A DNA stretch of 37,117 nucleotides from Azonexus sp. (GCF_030824335.1 NZ_JAVBXX010000025.1:1-37117); one strand, 5' to 3'. Positions 1 to 7,063 are shown, numbered from the stretch's first letter. A program made the numbers and translations. The notes: generated from the sequence alone by a model not told the origin.

Positions 1-130
1 TATTGGCAAAGAAGCTGAGCACTTCGCCACGGGAAAGCGTTTTCTTGAGCACCGTTTTGCCGTGCCCATCGACGCCGTGGACCTGAAAAACCGTCTTGGC
101 AATATCAAGACCGATACGGGCAACTTTCAT
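1..130 (-). CDS. IS110/IS1111-family transposase, N-terminal part only (runs off the window)
   Basis: Reading the minus strand from the ATG at 130 gives MKVARIGLDIAKTVFQVHGV followed by a segment ending LSFFAN at the window edge. The 'GLDIAKxxFQVHGVD' start is the first strand of the RNase H-like DEDD domain of IS110-family transposases, with the first catalytic Asp in GLD. AGGAGGTGTGCC just upstream is a strong ribosome binding site that fixes the start. About 43 codons are visible of a protein usually near 340 residues, so activity cannot be judged. The leader between the ATG and the element end is short (about 80 nt). That fits the IS1111 group better than IS110 proper, where the upstream non-coding end is long. 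The family assignment is firm; the subgroup is inferred from end structure and target site. Confidence 0.85.
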   Translation of the reverse strand, partial: MKVARIGLDIAKTVFQVHGVDGHGKTVLKKTLSRGEVLSFFAN

Positions 131-212
131 GGCACACCTCCTTGGCTGGCTCACAGCCCCTTGGCTGCAATACCCTCAGTGTCCCGCTAGATGGGAGGGG
201 GAGTCCATTTCA
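1..212 (-). mobile_element. Left end of an IS1111-type insertion sequence inserted in an integron attC
   Basis: The element covers the transposase start and about 80 nt of leader. Its outer boundary is placed near 207-212. A GC-rich segment at 190-207, reading TGGACTCCCCCTCCCATC on the minus strand, looks like the subterminal inverted repeat of IS1111-group elements. Immediately beyond lies integron attC sequence lacking its second core site. The other end lies outside the window, so length, direct repeats and exact junction cannot be checked. Confidence 0.6.
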
Positions 213-290
213 TTAGCTAACCGGCGCTGCGCAGCTTTATCGCGCAGCGTCCAGCGACCGAAGGGAGCGAGGTTGAGCACCATGTTAGGC
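213..290 (-). other. Integron attC site, interrupted by the insertion sequence
   Basis: On the minus strand the site begins with the core GCCTAAC (290-284), which contains the stop codon of the upstream cassette gene. A TGCTCAACC L''-like box follows, then a GC-rich inverted repeat (CGCTGCGC/GCGCAGCG around 225-250), then GGTTAGCTAATG. Aligned with the intact attC at 1045-1104, the segment TTAGCTAAT matches the spacer just before the last core GTTRRRY. That core is missing here and IS sequence takes its place. The simplest reading is an attC cut at its R' end by the IS. Confidence 0.65.
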
Positions 291-1025
291 ATATCGATTC
301 GCCAGTGATTTCAATGCAGATATGAGCTCGGGCGCTGTATTTTTTACGAATTCAACTTGAGCGGGAGTTACATCTTCACCGTGAATAGCTGGACTGCAAA
401 CCGAGTAGACCTCGCGAATTGCATGCCCGATTTCTTGAGAAATCAACTCGCTTCGAATCAATGTATCGACGATTCTGAATATTGGTTCTGGGCGTCGGGT
501 TGCACTTTGACTTACAAATTGCTGAATCTTCCGCAGTTCCTTTTCTATACCCAATCTGGCTCTAAACAGAAATTCAATGTCGGTAGATAATGTTTCGACG
601 GAGGGGTCTTTGGTCGTTACAGTCGGGACACCGAAATTGCTCATTGCCGAATGAATTGCTGTTTTTATTTGTTCCTGAATATTACCCAACTGCGAGTCTG
701 GCGGCGGCGGGTAGCCAAACAAGAACTGAGGGTTCATGGTTTGGCGGTTGTCTGAGGTGGTTTGAATAGTGGTGCGGATAGACGCTAATTCTGATGAGAC
801 ATGCTCTTTGAGTTTCTCAACTTCTTGCTTGAACTTGAACCCAAATATCTCCATCTCTTTGAAGAACGGGCTAATGGCCAGAGTTACCCACACCATGAAA
901 GCAAGCGCGTCAAACCATGTTGGCTCGCCAGCTTGCAGTTGGGGGTAACGCCCCCAAAGGTAGTAGCCGATGCAGAAAACCAGAACCGCCCACCAGAAAG
1001 CTCTGAAGTTCTTTGTGAATTCCAT
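285..1025 (-). CDS. Cassette-encoded membrane-anchored protein with HEPN/DUF4145-like C-terminus
   Basis: 246 residues, not a named family I can assign with certainty. Two hydrophobic segments (about 8-25 and 38-54) suggest an inner-membrane hairpin. A charged, probably coiled-coil stretch (about 60-95) and a low-complexity linker with PPPP (106-109) follow. The C-terminal 95 residues are helical and contain SPAIHG (211-216), resembling the RxxxxH/'AxHG' signature of DUF4145-like HEPN domains; catalytic competence is unclear. The ATG at 1025 starts 20 nt after an attC core, and the TAA (287-285) is embedded in the next attC core. That is the arrangement of an integron gene cassette without its own promoter. 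It probably depends on read-through from upstream. Confidence 0.7.
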   Translation of the reverse strand: MEFTKNFRAFWWAVLVFCIGYYLWGRYPQLQAGEPTWFDALAFMVWVTLAISPFFKEMEIFGFKFKQEVEKLKEHVSSELASIRTTIQTTSDNRQTMNPQFLFGYPPPPDSQLGNIQEQIKTAIHSAMSNFGVPTVTTKDPSVETLSTDIEFLFRARLGIEKELRKIQQFVSQSATRRPEPIFRIVDTLIRSELISQEIGHAIREVYSVCSPAIHGEDVTPAQVEFVKNTAPELISALKSLANRYA

Positions 1026-1044
1026 AGGTACTCGATTCGGGTAT

Positions 1045-1104
1045 GCCTAACAAATAAGCTAAGCCGACCACAGTATGCGGGTCGGCTTGAGCACCGGGTT
1101 AGAC
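1045..1104 (-). other. Complete integron attC recombination site
   Basis: On the minus strand: core GTCTAAC (1104-1098), L'' box TCAAGCCGACC, a short loop, L' box GGTCGGCTT, spacer, and core GTTAGGC (1051-1045). The arms AAGCCGACC (1061-1069) and GGTCGGCTT (1080-1088) are perfect complements, giving the folded single-strand hairpin recognised by integron integrases. Length (60 bp) and layout match short attC sites. It separates the protease cassette upstream from the HEPN-like cassette downstream, both in the same orientation. Confidence 0.85.
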
Positions 1105-1154
1105 CCGATGCAAAATAATATAAAATAGATACTTTCAAACTCTATTTCATATGT

Positions 1155-1853
1155 CTACAATTTAGATTTATATTCTTTTAAATAATTGACAATAGCATCT
1201 GTAGTATGCGCCAAACCCAACTCTACGATTCTATTAACACTTTCTTTTATAATTTCCTTTCCATCTTCAGAGAAATCTTTGAAAGAAAAAACTTCAATAC
1301 TTGATTCTACATTACCAAATAGCATTCCAACTAAATCCAAAGTATGCTCACAAAAGATAGGGGAACCGCTGAAACCAGACAATGAAGGGAATGAAGTTTC
1401 AATAACTTCGGTACTTCTGTGAAGTTGATTATTGGTATCGACACGACTCACATGCCCCTTCATTACACGATAGTCAACTTTGATTTCTTTGTTATTTACT
1501 CCACCATTTAAATAACCATAAGACATGACATTCAATCCTAAAACTACTCTGTCATGCCTCAAGGTAAAATGTTTGCTAGTTTTTACGGGTATTTTTATTA
1601 TTGCAAAGTCATCTTTTTCATGTTGATAATCGATTGAAACCTTTAAAATTTCTTTTGATTCAAGATCAAAAGTAAAAAGCTCTTCGTTATTTCTTAATGA
1701 TTCTATAATATGAGAGCAGGTTATTGCTGTACCTTGTTCATCTATAAAAAAACAAGAGCCAACAAATCGCCCATCAGGATAATAACCTGTACCATCATTT
1801 CGCCAAGCGATTAATGGCCTAATATATTCTTGAACTTTAATTATTTCGCCCAT
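1155..1853 (-). CDS. Cassette-encoded trypsin-like serine protease (S1/HtrA-like fold)
   Basis: 232 residues with a recognisable chymotrypsin-fold triad: His48 in TCSHII, Asp82 in KDDFAIIKI, and Ser162 in SGFSGSPIF (the GxSGxP motif). GSCFFIDEQGTAITCSH (32-48) corresponds to the first barrel of HtrA-like proteases. There is no PDZ domain and no clear signal peptide, so it is probably cytoplasmic; the substrate is unknown. Base composition is strikingly AT-rich compared with the flanks, and the gene is followed within about 50 nt by an intact attC, so it is a horizontally acquired integron cassette. Stand-alone trypsin-like proteases of this kind occur in defence and stress modules, but that role is inference only. 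Confidence 0.8.
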   Translation of the reverse strand: MGEIIKVQEYIRPLIAWRNDGTGYYPDGRFVGSCFFIDEQGTAITCSHIIESLRNNEELFTFDLESKEILKVSIDYQHEKDDFAIIKIPVKTSKHFTLRHDRVVLGLNVMSYGYLNGGVNNKEIKVDYRVMKGHVSRVDTNNQLHRSTEVIETSFPSLSGFSGSPIFCEHTLDLVGMLFGNVESSIEVFSFKDFSEDGKEIIKESVNRIVELGLAHTTDAIVNYLKEYKSKL

Positions 1854-2125
1854 ATTTTTTTGACCAAAGTATAACTAGCAGTAGACGACAGAAGTGTCCA
1901 ATAAGCTGGAATACGCGACAGACCGCGGCCTTGCCAGATGGACGTTTTCAGAACAAAGCATTTTATGCAGCATGTGGGTGAGAGACTGAATCCGGACAGC
2001 TTGCCATTGTACTGATGCTGCTCATGCAATGGACATCTTGTTGAGCATCTGCTTTGCAGAACTTTTCTGAACGGCCGGCTTCTGGCCGACTGCTGACTAT
2101 CCCCTTTGGAATACCAAACCCCTCT
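1854..2125. other. Intergenic region at the upstream edge of the cassette array; no gene seen
   Basis: These 272 nt lie upstream of the protease cassette and downstream of the DUF1330 gene. I see no convincing coding sequence, integrase or complete attC. On the minus strand a CTAGTTATAC at 1875-1866, about 13 nt before the protease ATG, lies where a GTTRRRY core should be. It deviates from consensus (T at the fifth position), so an attI or decayed attC here is only a possibility. A small inverted repeat GGCCGGCTTCTGGCC lies near 2073-2087. Confidence 0.4.
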
Positions 2126-2419
2126 CTACCCAACAACCCGAAACAACATCAAATCCATCGCCTCTGTCCGCACTGGCACAATCGCCTGATATTCAGGACT
2201 GGCAGCCCAGCGGTCGGCGTCTTCGGGGCTTGGGAAGCTGAGTTCGACGTAGGCCTCGAACGGGGCGCAGGGCAATTCGTTCCACCAGGTCTTGTCGACC
2301 GCACCACGGGCGACGATGCTGCCCTGGTAGCGCTCCACCGTCGCGCCGACCTGGCTGCGGTAGGTTTCGAATGCCGCCGGGTCTTTCAGGCGGATCAGGC
2401 CGATGATCTTGACGCTCAT
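2126..2419 (-). CDS. DUF1330 family protein
   Basis: 97 residues with the DUF1330 ferredoxin-like pattern: a beta strand IIGLIRLKDPAAFETYRSQV, the GxxVARG segment at about residues 33-40, EAYVELSFPSPEDADRWAASPEYQ, and a final strand. DUF1330 proteins are small dimeric alpha+beta proteins related to the EthD/ABM group; their biochemical function is not established. The start is supported by an ATG that overlaps the TGA of a small upstream ORF (ATGA), implying translational coupling. Complete and of normal length. Confidence 0.8.
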   Translation of the reverse strand: MSVKIIGLIRLKDPAAFETYRSQVGATVERYQGSIVARGAVDKTWWNELPCAPFEAYVELSFPSPEDADRWAASPEYQAIVPVRTEAMDLMLFRVVG

Positions 2420-2598
2420 TTTGTCTCCCTGTTTTTCTGTTCTTCAATGTAACTTCGCCACGCTTCGCGCGCTTCCTTGGTCAGGAAGAAATGGTGGAGC
2501 GTGAATTTGTTCCCGTGTTTCCATGGCGTCTGACGCGACCATGATTTTTCTGGATGGCATGAACATATCATGCCGTGAGTGCCGGGTAAATTTGGCAA
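2416..2598 (-). CDS. Possible small protein translationally coupled to the DUF1330 gene
   Basis: A 60-codon ORF on the minus strand ends in a TGA overlapping the DUF1330 ATG. The C-terminal half (WKHGNKFTLHHFFLTKEAREAWRSY and a charged tail) looks like real protein, while the first 20 residues look less convincing, so the true start is uncertain. I do not recognise the family. The ATGA overlap is the main argument that it is translated. It could also be the remnant of a longer gene. Confidence 0.35.
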   Translation of the reverse strand: MPNLPGTHGMICSCHPEKSWSRQTPWKHGNKFTLHHFFLTKEAREAWRSYIEEQKNRETK

Positions 2599-2708
2599 TC
2601 ATCGGCACGATGCGTGGTCGCAGTTAGCATCCGAGTCAGCCCATGTCGCCGATGTATGGCCGCGCCGACAGGTACAATGCCCGATTTGCTACTTTTTTGG
2701 GTCTTTTC

Positions 2709-3185
2709 ATGAATGCTGATGTGAATTATCAAAACAATCCGTTGCATGGTGTCGGGTTGAAAACCTTGGTCACGGAAATTGTTGAGCACTACGGGTTTGA
2801 AATTCTTTTTGCATATCTGAATATCAATTGCTTCAACAGCAATCCCAGCATTGATTCCAGTGTGAAGTTCCTTAAGAAGACGGACTGGGCGCGCGAGAAG
2901 GTCGAAGCGTTTTACTTGTACAAGTTCAAGAGTTTGCCCCGGGCGTCTGCCGAGCAGTTTGAATTGCCGCCCAGGGATCGCATCATTCCGCTGGATCAAA
3001 TGCCGGGTGAGCCGGCTGAATTGAGTTTCGAGGATGCCGAGCGGTTACGGGAAAAGCGTGCCAGGAAAGCGGCCATGCACGATGCGGAGGCACGTCCGCG
3101 CGCCAAAGCGGAGCGGAGCAGGGGCAGTTATTCAGGGGCTGCTGCGAGTTCCGATTCAGATCCATGGGCAAAGTGGAGAAAATAA
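2709..3185 (+). CDS. VF530-type DNA-binding protein with a long basic C-terminal tail
   Basis: With the start at 2709 ([14 protein letters not shown]) the protein is 158 residues; an in-frame start at 2643 would add 22 unconvincing residues. Residues about 9-72 match the VF530 domain (formerly DUF2132): [56 protein letters not shown]530 is a small helical DNA-binding fold normally found as a protein of 70-80 residues. Here it carries about 85 extra residues, a proline/acidic linker then a tail rich in Arg, Lys and Ala ending DPWAKWRK, probably disordered. The role is unknown, perhaps nucleoid-associated. There is no obvious operon partner. Confidence 0.75.
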   Translation: MNADVNYQNNPLHGVGLKTLVTEIVEHYGFEILFAYLNINCFNSNPSIDSSVKFLKKTDWAREKVEAFYLYKFKSLPRASAEQFELPPRDRIIPLDQMPGEPAELSFEDAERLREKRARKAAMHDAEARPRAKAERSRGSYSGAAASSDSDPWAKWRK

Positions 3186-3260
3186 ATCAGCCGGTAAAAC
3201 ACGCTGTCGCCACCAGTCGATGATGCGGCTGGCGGCGAACTGGCATTGCCGTACTCGGGC

Positions 3261-4457
3261 TTATGTCGGTGTTTTCCGTGTGTCGGTGATGGCTTCGCGT
3301 AGCACTGCGATGCCGGTTTCAATTTCTTCCGGCGTGGTGTTAAGCGCCGGCATCAGGCGCAGGCAGTGCGGGCGCGGGGCATTGATCAGCAGGCCGAGCG
3401 CGCGGGCTCGGGTGACGACTTCAGGGCCACAGTCGGCGCCGAGTTCGAGAGCGAGTAGCAGACCCTGACCGCGCACTTCGCCGAGACCGAGTTCGGCGGA
3501 GAGGGCGCGTAGCGCGGCGGCGAGTTGTTCGCCGCGTTGCCGACAGGTGGCGAGGAAGCCGTCGGCAAGTAAGGTGTCGAGCACGGCGAGACCGGCGGCG
3601 CAGACCAGCGGGTTGCCGCAGTAGGTGCCGCCCTGGTCGCCGGGGGCGAAGCAGGAGGCGGCGCGGGTTGCGAGCAGTGCCGAGATCGGCAGGCCGCCGC
3701 CGAGGCCTTTACCGAGCGTCATGATGTCCGGCTGGATGCCGTGCGCGGTGTGGGCGAACAGGTGGCCGGTGCGGCCGATGCCGGTTTGCACTTCGTCGAC
3801 GATCAGCAGCAGTTGCCGTTCGTCGCACAGTTGGCGCAACTGGCGCAGGAAGTCGCCGCTGGCCGGGATGACACCGGCTTCGCCCTGAATCGGTTCGAGC
3901 ATGACGGCGACGGTTTTGTCGCTAATCAGCCGGTTGACCGTAGAAATGTCGTTCAGCCGTGCTTTCGGGAAGCCCGGCACCTGTGGGGCAAAGAGCGTGT
4001 CCCAGCCGGGCTTGCCGCTGGCCGACATGGTTGCCAGCGTGCGTCCGTGGAAGCCATCGACGAAGGTGATGATTTCGTGCGCGCCACCTTTGTGCAATTG
4101 TCCCCATTTGCGTGCCAGCTTGATCGCGCCTTCATTGGCTTCGGCCCCGGAACTGGCGAAGAAAACATGGTCGAAGCCGCTGTTGGCGGTGAGCTTTTCG
4201 GCGAGCGCCAGGGCCGGCAGGTTGTAAAAAGCCGGGCCGGGGTTGATCAGCGTTGCCGCTTGCGCAGCCACGGCGTCGACGATGGCCTGGGGCGAATGCC
4301 CGAGGCAATTGACCGCCCAGCCTTGCACCCAATCCAGGTAGCGGCGGCCCGCTGCGTCGTACAGCCAGGCGCCGGCGCCGCGTACGAACAGGGTGTCGGG
4401 GCGCGGGGCGATGGGCATCAGGCTGGTGATGGCTGGGGGATGGTGCGGCAAGTTCAC
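3261..4457 (-). CDS. Class III PLP aminotransferase, acetylornithine aminotransferase (ArgD)-like
   Basis: 398 residues from a GTG at 4457, chosen because AAGGAG lies 6 nt upstream and the family alignment begins here ([20 protein letters not shown]). The longer upstream reading frame is leader DNA. Motifs of fold-type I aminotransferases: [60 protein letters not shown], and the PLP lysine in [14 protein letters not shown]. The ArgD group transfers the amino group between N-acetylornithine (or succinyl-diaminopimelate) and 2-oxoglutarate/glutamate. Other omega-amino substrates are possible because no other arg gene is adjacent. A terminator-like hairpin sits in the 5' leader behind an Arg-rich short ORF, suggesting attenuation. 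Confidence 0.85.
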   Translation of the reverse strand: MNLPHHPPAITSLMPIAPRPDTLFVRGAGAWLYDAAGRRYLDWVQGWAVNCLGHSPQAIVDAVAAQAATLINPGPAFYNLPALALAEKLTANSGFDHVFFASSGAEANEGAIKLARKWGQLHKGGAHEIITFVDGFHGRTLATMSASGKPGWDTLFAPQVPGFPKARLNDISTVNRLISDKTVAVMLEPIQGEAGVIPASGDFLRQLRQLCDERQLLLIVDEVQTGIGRTGHLFAHTAHGIQPDIMTLGKGLGGGLPISALLATRAASCFAPGDQGGTYCGNPLVCAAGLAVLDTLLADGFLATCRQRGEQLAAALRALSAELGLGEVRGQGLLLALELGADCGPEVVTRARALGLLINAPRPHCLRLMPALNTTPEEIETGIAVLREAITDTRKTPT

Positions 4458-4489
4458 GGTCGACTCCTTGAAAAGGTAAAAAACCACGG

Positions 4490-4524
4490 AAAACAAAAAG
4501 GCCACGGGGTGAGCCGTGGCCTTT
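4490..4524 (-). terminator. Intrinsic terminator in the 5' leader of the ArgD-like gene
   Basis: On the minus strand AAAGGCCACGG (4524-4514) and CCGTGGCCTTT (4507-4497) form an 11-bp stem with a 6-nt loop, followed by TTGTTTT. It lies 33 nt upstream of the GTG start of the gene it precedes, the position of an attenuator rather than a gene-end terminator. A second CCGTGG followed by a T-run (about 4488-4478) could pair with the same left arm, offering an alternative fold. Confidence 0.65.
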
Positions 4525-4548
4525 GCGGGAAAGCGGGGGAAGGGGGAG

Positions 4549-4665
4549 TCAGGCCCGGTTCGGGCGTGCTTCCGTCTGCCAACGCTGCGCGCGCACGCGG
4601 CTCGGCTCACCCGATTGGCGTCGGGCGGCGGCGGTGCGTCGGCGGAGTGCGATTTGGCAAGTCAT
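4549..4665 (-). CDS. Candidate Arg-rich leader peptide
   Basis: A 38-codon ORF starts [20 protein letters not shown] and ends ARPNRA, with 10 Arg. Its stop lies about 25 nt before the terminator hairpin that precedes the ArgD-like gene. An Arg-rich peptide upstream of a hairpin in front of an arginine-pathway-type gene has the geometry of ribosome-mediated attenuation. Caution: GC-rich DNA yields Arg-rich chance ORFs, no good ribosome binding site is seen, and the nearest promoter-like pair (TTGACA at 4701-4696, CATCAT at 4677-4672) would start RNA right at the ATG. An internal GTG start is possible. Confidence 0.3.
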   Translation of the reverse strand: MTCQIALRRRTAAARRQSGEPSRVRAQRWQTEARPNRA

Positions 4666-4686
4666 GGCCGGATGATGGCGGAAGGC

Positions 4687-4723
4687 GGTTTTTGCTGTCA
4701 AGCGGCAGTTGACCGCAAAAACC
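4687..4723. repeat. TTGACCGCA inverted-repeat hairpin (dispersed repeat family)
   Basis: GGTTTTTGCTGTCAA (4687-4701) and TTGACCGCAAAAACC (4709-4723) are complementary except for one position, with a 7-nt GCGGCAG loop. It lies just downstream of the EAL-like gene (minus strand, ends 4771), where it can act as a terminator because the stem ends in a T-run on either strand. It belongs to the TGCGGTCGAC-type repeats seen at five other intergenic places in the window. Confidence 0.7.
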
Positions 4724-4770
4724 ACCAGGGTCCGGCTCGTTGAGTGGTGTGCAGGCTTTCCGGCGTTAAT

Positions 4771-5598
4771 TCACGCTGCGTTTTTGTACAGCCAGCGTTC
4801 GTCGGCTTGTCGCGTTCCGAGCAGCGGCGCGTAGGCTTGCAGAAGGTCGATGTTTTCTGCACTGGCGGCACGCCTCAGGCTTGCCGTGTTGATGCCGTCG
4901 ATCATCACCTTGGCGCCTTGCCGGTGGATGGCCTCGATGATTCGCTCAAGCGAGTTCGAGTGGCTGATCAGCGCGGGGGAGAGTTTTACGATGTCGGGTT
5001 GCAGTTCTTTCAGGAAGTCGAAATCAAGGTGGCTGCGGCCAAATTGGCCGATGGCGATGCTGTAACCACGTGAGCGGTAGTTACCGATGGCACGGATGAA
5101 GTGGGCTTTGTCTTCGACGGCGTCGGTGTCGATTTCCAGCGTGATCTGTTCCGGAAACAAGCCGCAAGGCCGCAGGATTTCTTCGAAGGCCAGACCGTGA
5201 TTGGCCGGCACGCTGAGCACGTGCCGGGCATGCACCCGCAGCATCAGGTTGCCGCGCGTCGGCCGGGTCAGGTAATTCAGTGCGTGCAGGGTGCGAACCA
5301 ATCGGTCCAGATAAACGAATTCTTCGTCATCCGATGGCAGAACGAAAATTGCATCGTGCGACATGGGGATGTTGTTGGATAGCCCGTGCGCCTCGATTGA
5401 TGCGGCGTGGCCGAACAATTTCCCGGTGCTGGCTTCAACGACAGGCAGGAATTGTGATTCGAGACGGATGTTCGCGTAGTGGATGAATATCCGTCCGTCT
5501 GCCGCTACGAAAGGATGATCCAGACCGGCACGCTCAAGGAAACCGGGGGTGTGACCGGGTACCGAGTTGAGCGTGCGTATGAAGTCGCTGAGGGGCAT
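4771..5598 (-). CDS. Degenerate EAL-domain protein (probable c-di-GMP or partner sensor, catalytically inactive)
   Basis: 275 residues. The EAL fold can be followed: RLESQFLPVVEASTGKLFGHAASIEAHG aligns with the segment that normally carries the EAL motif, LEIDTDAVED with LEITE, IAIGQFGRSHLDFDFLKELQPDIVKL with the DDFGTGYSSL...DxxKID region, and KVMIDGINT with the later E-containing loop. The EAL motif, the DD pair and the catalytic Lys/Glu context are largely replaced. c-di-GMP hydrolysis is therefore unlikely, and a binding or scaffolding role is inferred. There is no GGDEF, PAS or membrane segment. The ATG follows CAGGAGAGCC. A 14-bp palindrome lies upstream at 5666-5700. Confidence 0.75.
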   Translation of the reverse strand: MPLSDFIRTLNSVPGHTPGFLERAGLDHPFVAADGRIFIHYANIRLESQFLPVVEASTGKLFGHAASIEAHGLSNNIPMSHDAIFVLPSDDEEFVYLDRLVRTLHALNYLTRPTRGNLMLRVHARHVLSVPANHGLAFEEILRPCGLFPEQITLEIDTDAVEDKAHFIRAIGNYRSRGYSIAIGQFGRSHLDFDFLKELQPDIVKLSPALISHSNSLERIIEAIHRQGAKVMIDGINTASLRRAASAENIDLLQAYAPLLGTRQADERWLYKNAA

Positions 5599-5665
5599 GT
5601 GGCTCTCCTGAATGTTGATGCCATCACTTTATTGTTCGCAACAGATTGATTGAACGAAGTTATTC

Positions 5666-5700
5666 ATTGATCGATATGCTGTGTTGGCATATCGATCAAT
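5666..5700. promoter_or_regulatory. 14-bp inverted repeat between the EAL-like gene and tRNA-Asn
   Basis: ATTGATCGATATGC and GCATATCGATCAAT are perfect complements separated by TGTGTTG. The AT-rich hairpin is not followed by a T-run on the minus strand, so it is more likely an operator or structured leader element than a terminator. It lies about 70 nt upstream of the EAL-like start codon. Confidence 0.45.
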
Positions 5701-5787
5701 ACGGTGCTGACGAAAAGTCAGGCGCCAGGCAGCACAGCGATGGGAAAAAACCGCGTTTCCCTCTAGGCTTCGCGCCGAAATTCCGTT

Positions 5788-5793
5788 TATAAT
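5788..5793 (+). promoter_or_regulatory. -10 box of the tRNA-Asn promoter
   Basis: A perfect TATAAT lies 33 nt before the mature tRNA start, followed by GCTGAGC, a GC-rich discriminator typical of stable RNA promoters. The -35 region (around 5765-5770) is weak. Confidence 0.55.
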
Positions 5794-5825
5794 GCTGAGC
5801 TTCGCTGTTCAGTCAGCGACGTAAT

Positions 5826-5901
5826 TCCTCGATAGCTCAGTCGGTAGAGCGCCGGACTGTTAATCCGTAGGTCCCTGGTTCGAGCCCAGGTCGGGGAGCC
5901 A
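5826..5901 (+). tRNA. tRNA-Asn (anticodon GTT)
   Basis: A 76-nt cloverleaf with the acceptor arm TCCTCGA/TCGGGGA (one T-G pair), D-arm GCTCAGTCGGTAGAGC, anticodon loop CTGTTAA giving GTT, T-arm CTGGTTCGAGCCCAG, discriminator G, and an encoded CCA at 5899-5901. All arms pair, so it should be functional. An intrinsic terminator follows at once. A second copy of the tail plus terminator lies 1.5 kb downstream. Confidence 0.97.
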
Positions 5902-5957
5902 AGATTCAAGCAAAAGCCCACTTTTCGGAGTGGGCTTTTTGCTTTTCTAGGCCACCG
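5895..5957 (+). repeat. Left copy of a direct repeat (tRNA-Asn tail plus terminator)
   Basis: The segment GAGCCA-GATTCAAGCAAAA-GCCCACTTTT and what follows, through GTGGGCTTTTTGCTTTT and AGGCC, recurs in the same orientation at 7445-7504 with a few substitutions and one-base indels. The two copies enclose AT-richer accessory DNA. They may be attachment-site-like ends of a former element at the tRNA 3' end, or the trace of a tRNA duplication. Confidence 0.6.
5914..5946 (+). terminator. Intrinsic terminator of tRNA-Asn
   Basis: AAAAGCCCACTT TTCGG AGTGGGCTTTTTGCTTTT: a GC-rich stem with flanking A/T runs directly behind the tRNA, giving a clear Rho-independent signal that could also serve the opposite strand. 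It is nearly repeated at 7461-7497. Confidence 0.8.
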
Positions 5958-6103
5958 TAGCTGATTCGTAGCTGTAAGGCGGCGAAATATTTGGCGCATT
6001 GTTGCGGGATATTTGGCACAGGATTTGTTGCGTAACGCGTAAGTTAATTGCGCGTTACCGGCGGCTGAATTTTGGGGGATTACCAGCTTACCGTCAGAGA
6101 GTG

Positions 6104-7045
6104 TTACGCTGGAAGCTCAGTATTAGCATTTTGATTTTCGGTTTCAAAACCATCGCCCCAAAGTATTTGTCTATACAATTGCATGCGAAATTCTTCAAGA
6201 ACTTTTATTTCGTGATCGCCGGGCTTGGGTTGTCTACTCAAAACGCACATAAATTCATTCCCATTGACTTCGCTAATAGCTTGGGGAAAGAACGGACTCA
6301 GTCCAAGCATGTATAGCTCCAATACTATGAGCACAAAGCTGTCTGGCGTAAAAACCCAGTTATGAATGTCGATATACTCAGAGTCTTGTTCTAGAGATCG
6401 TACGAAATTCTCATACGCGTCGGAAATTGAGTGCGAGAATAAAAAATTATCGTTACGGGTTAATCTCCGAACAGGATTTAAATTTATGTGGCGCGAAAAA
6501 AAATCAAATACCACAGCCCCTTTGGGCACCCGACGTCCTGAGTGATATGCAGAGAGTATTTCGCCTGTTGTAGATGGTTGACGTAAAAAGTCAAAAGTAC
6601 AGTTTTTTTCGGGGATGATAAACACAACAGCGCCACCAACATCGAGCAGTTTGTCGATTTGTTGAAGATGACTCACAATACATGGCTGATGTTCAATGGC
6701 ATGTGAACTGCAAACTACGTCAAAACGCATATCTCCGACCGCGTTGGCCAATTGTCCATCTTTACAAACAAAATCGACTTCAGGGAAAACGCAGTCTTTT
6801 GCCCCGGCAATGCCGTAATCATGCTCGAAATGCTTTGCAATTTCTTCCGTAGAGTAAAAATCTAGAATCCGATAGTTGGGGTGTGATTCTTTGTTGCAAA
6901 GAGGGAATCCCCCTGCACCGATCTCCAGTATTTTAGATTCATTTTTTAAAGCCTGAAGAAGAATTTGTCGCAGATATGGCACCCGTGTTAACTCTTTTTT
7001 GGCATATTCCAAAAGGACGGAAACCAACCGAAAGTCAATGGCCAT
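6104..7045 (-). CDS. Class I SAM-dependent methyltransferase
   Basis: 313 residues from the ATG at 7045 (MAIDFRLVSVLLEYA), supported by AAAGAGA 8 nt upstream; a TTG 18 nt earlier is less likely. Motif I, KILEIGAGGFPLC, binds S-adenosylmethionine. FDVVCSSHAIEHQPCIVSHLQQIDKLL is the motif IV/V 'HxIEH' region typical of Methyltransf_11-type small-molecule or glycan methyltransferases, and GGAVVFIIPEK is the following strand. The C-terminal 150 residues are not recognisable. The substrate is unknown; similar proteins occur in surface polysaccharide clusters, but none is here. The gene is AT-richer than its neighbours and sits alone inside the repeat-bounded insert after tRNA-Asn, indicating acquisition. 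Confidence 0.75.
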   Translation of the reverse strand: MAIDFRLVSVLLEYAKKELTRVPYLRQILLQALKNESKILEIGAGGFPLCNKESHPNYRILDFYSTEEIAKHFEHDYGIAGAKDCVFPEVDFVCKDGQLANAVGDMRFDVVCSSHAIEHQPCIVSHLQQIDKLLDVGGAVVFIIPEKNCTFDFLRQPSTTGEILSAYHSGRRVPKGAVVFDFFSRHINLNPVRRLTRNDNFLFSHSISDAYENFVRSLEQDSEYIDIHNWVFTPDSFVLIVLELYMLGLSPFFPQAISEVNGNEFMCVLSRQPKPGDHEIKVLEEFRMQLYRQILWGDGFETENQNANTELPA

Positions 7046-7063
7046 TGCTGTTATCTCTTTCAA

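Noticed and set aside
1866..1875. Possible attI or attC core (CTAGTTATAC, minus strand) before the protease cassette
   Set aside because: It departs from GTTRRRY and no partner core, stem or integrase gene is nearby; recorded only as a weak possibility.
4458..4610. N-terminal extension of the ArgD-like frame
   Set aside because: It would run through the terminator hairpin, and a good ribosome binding site fits the GTG at 4457.
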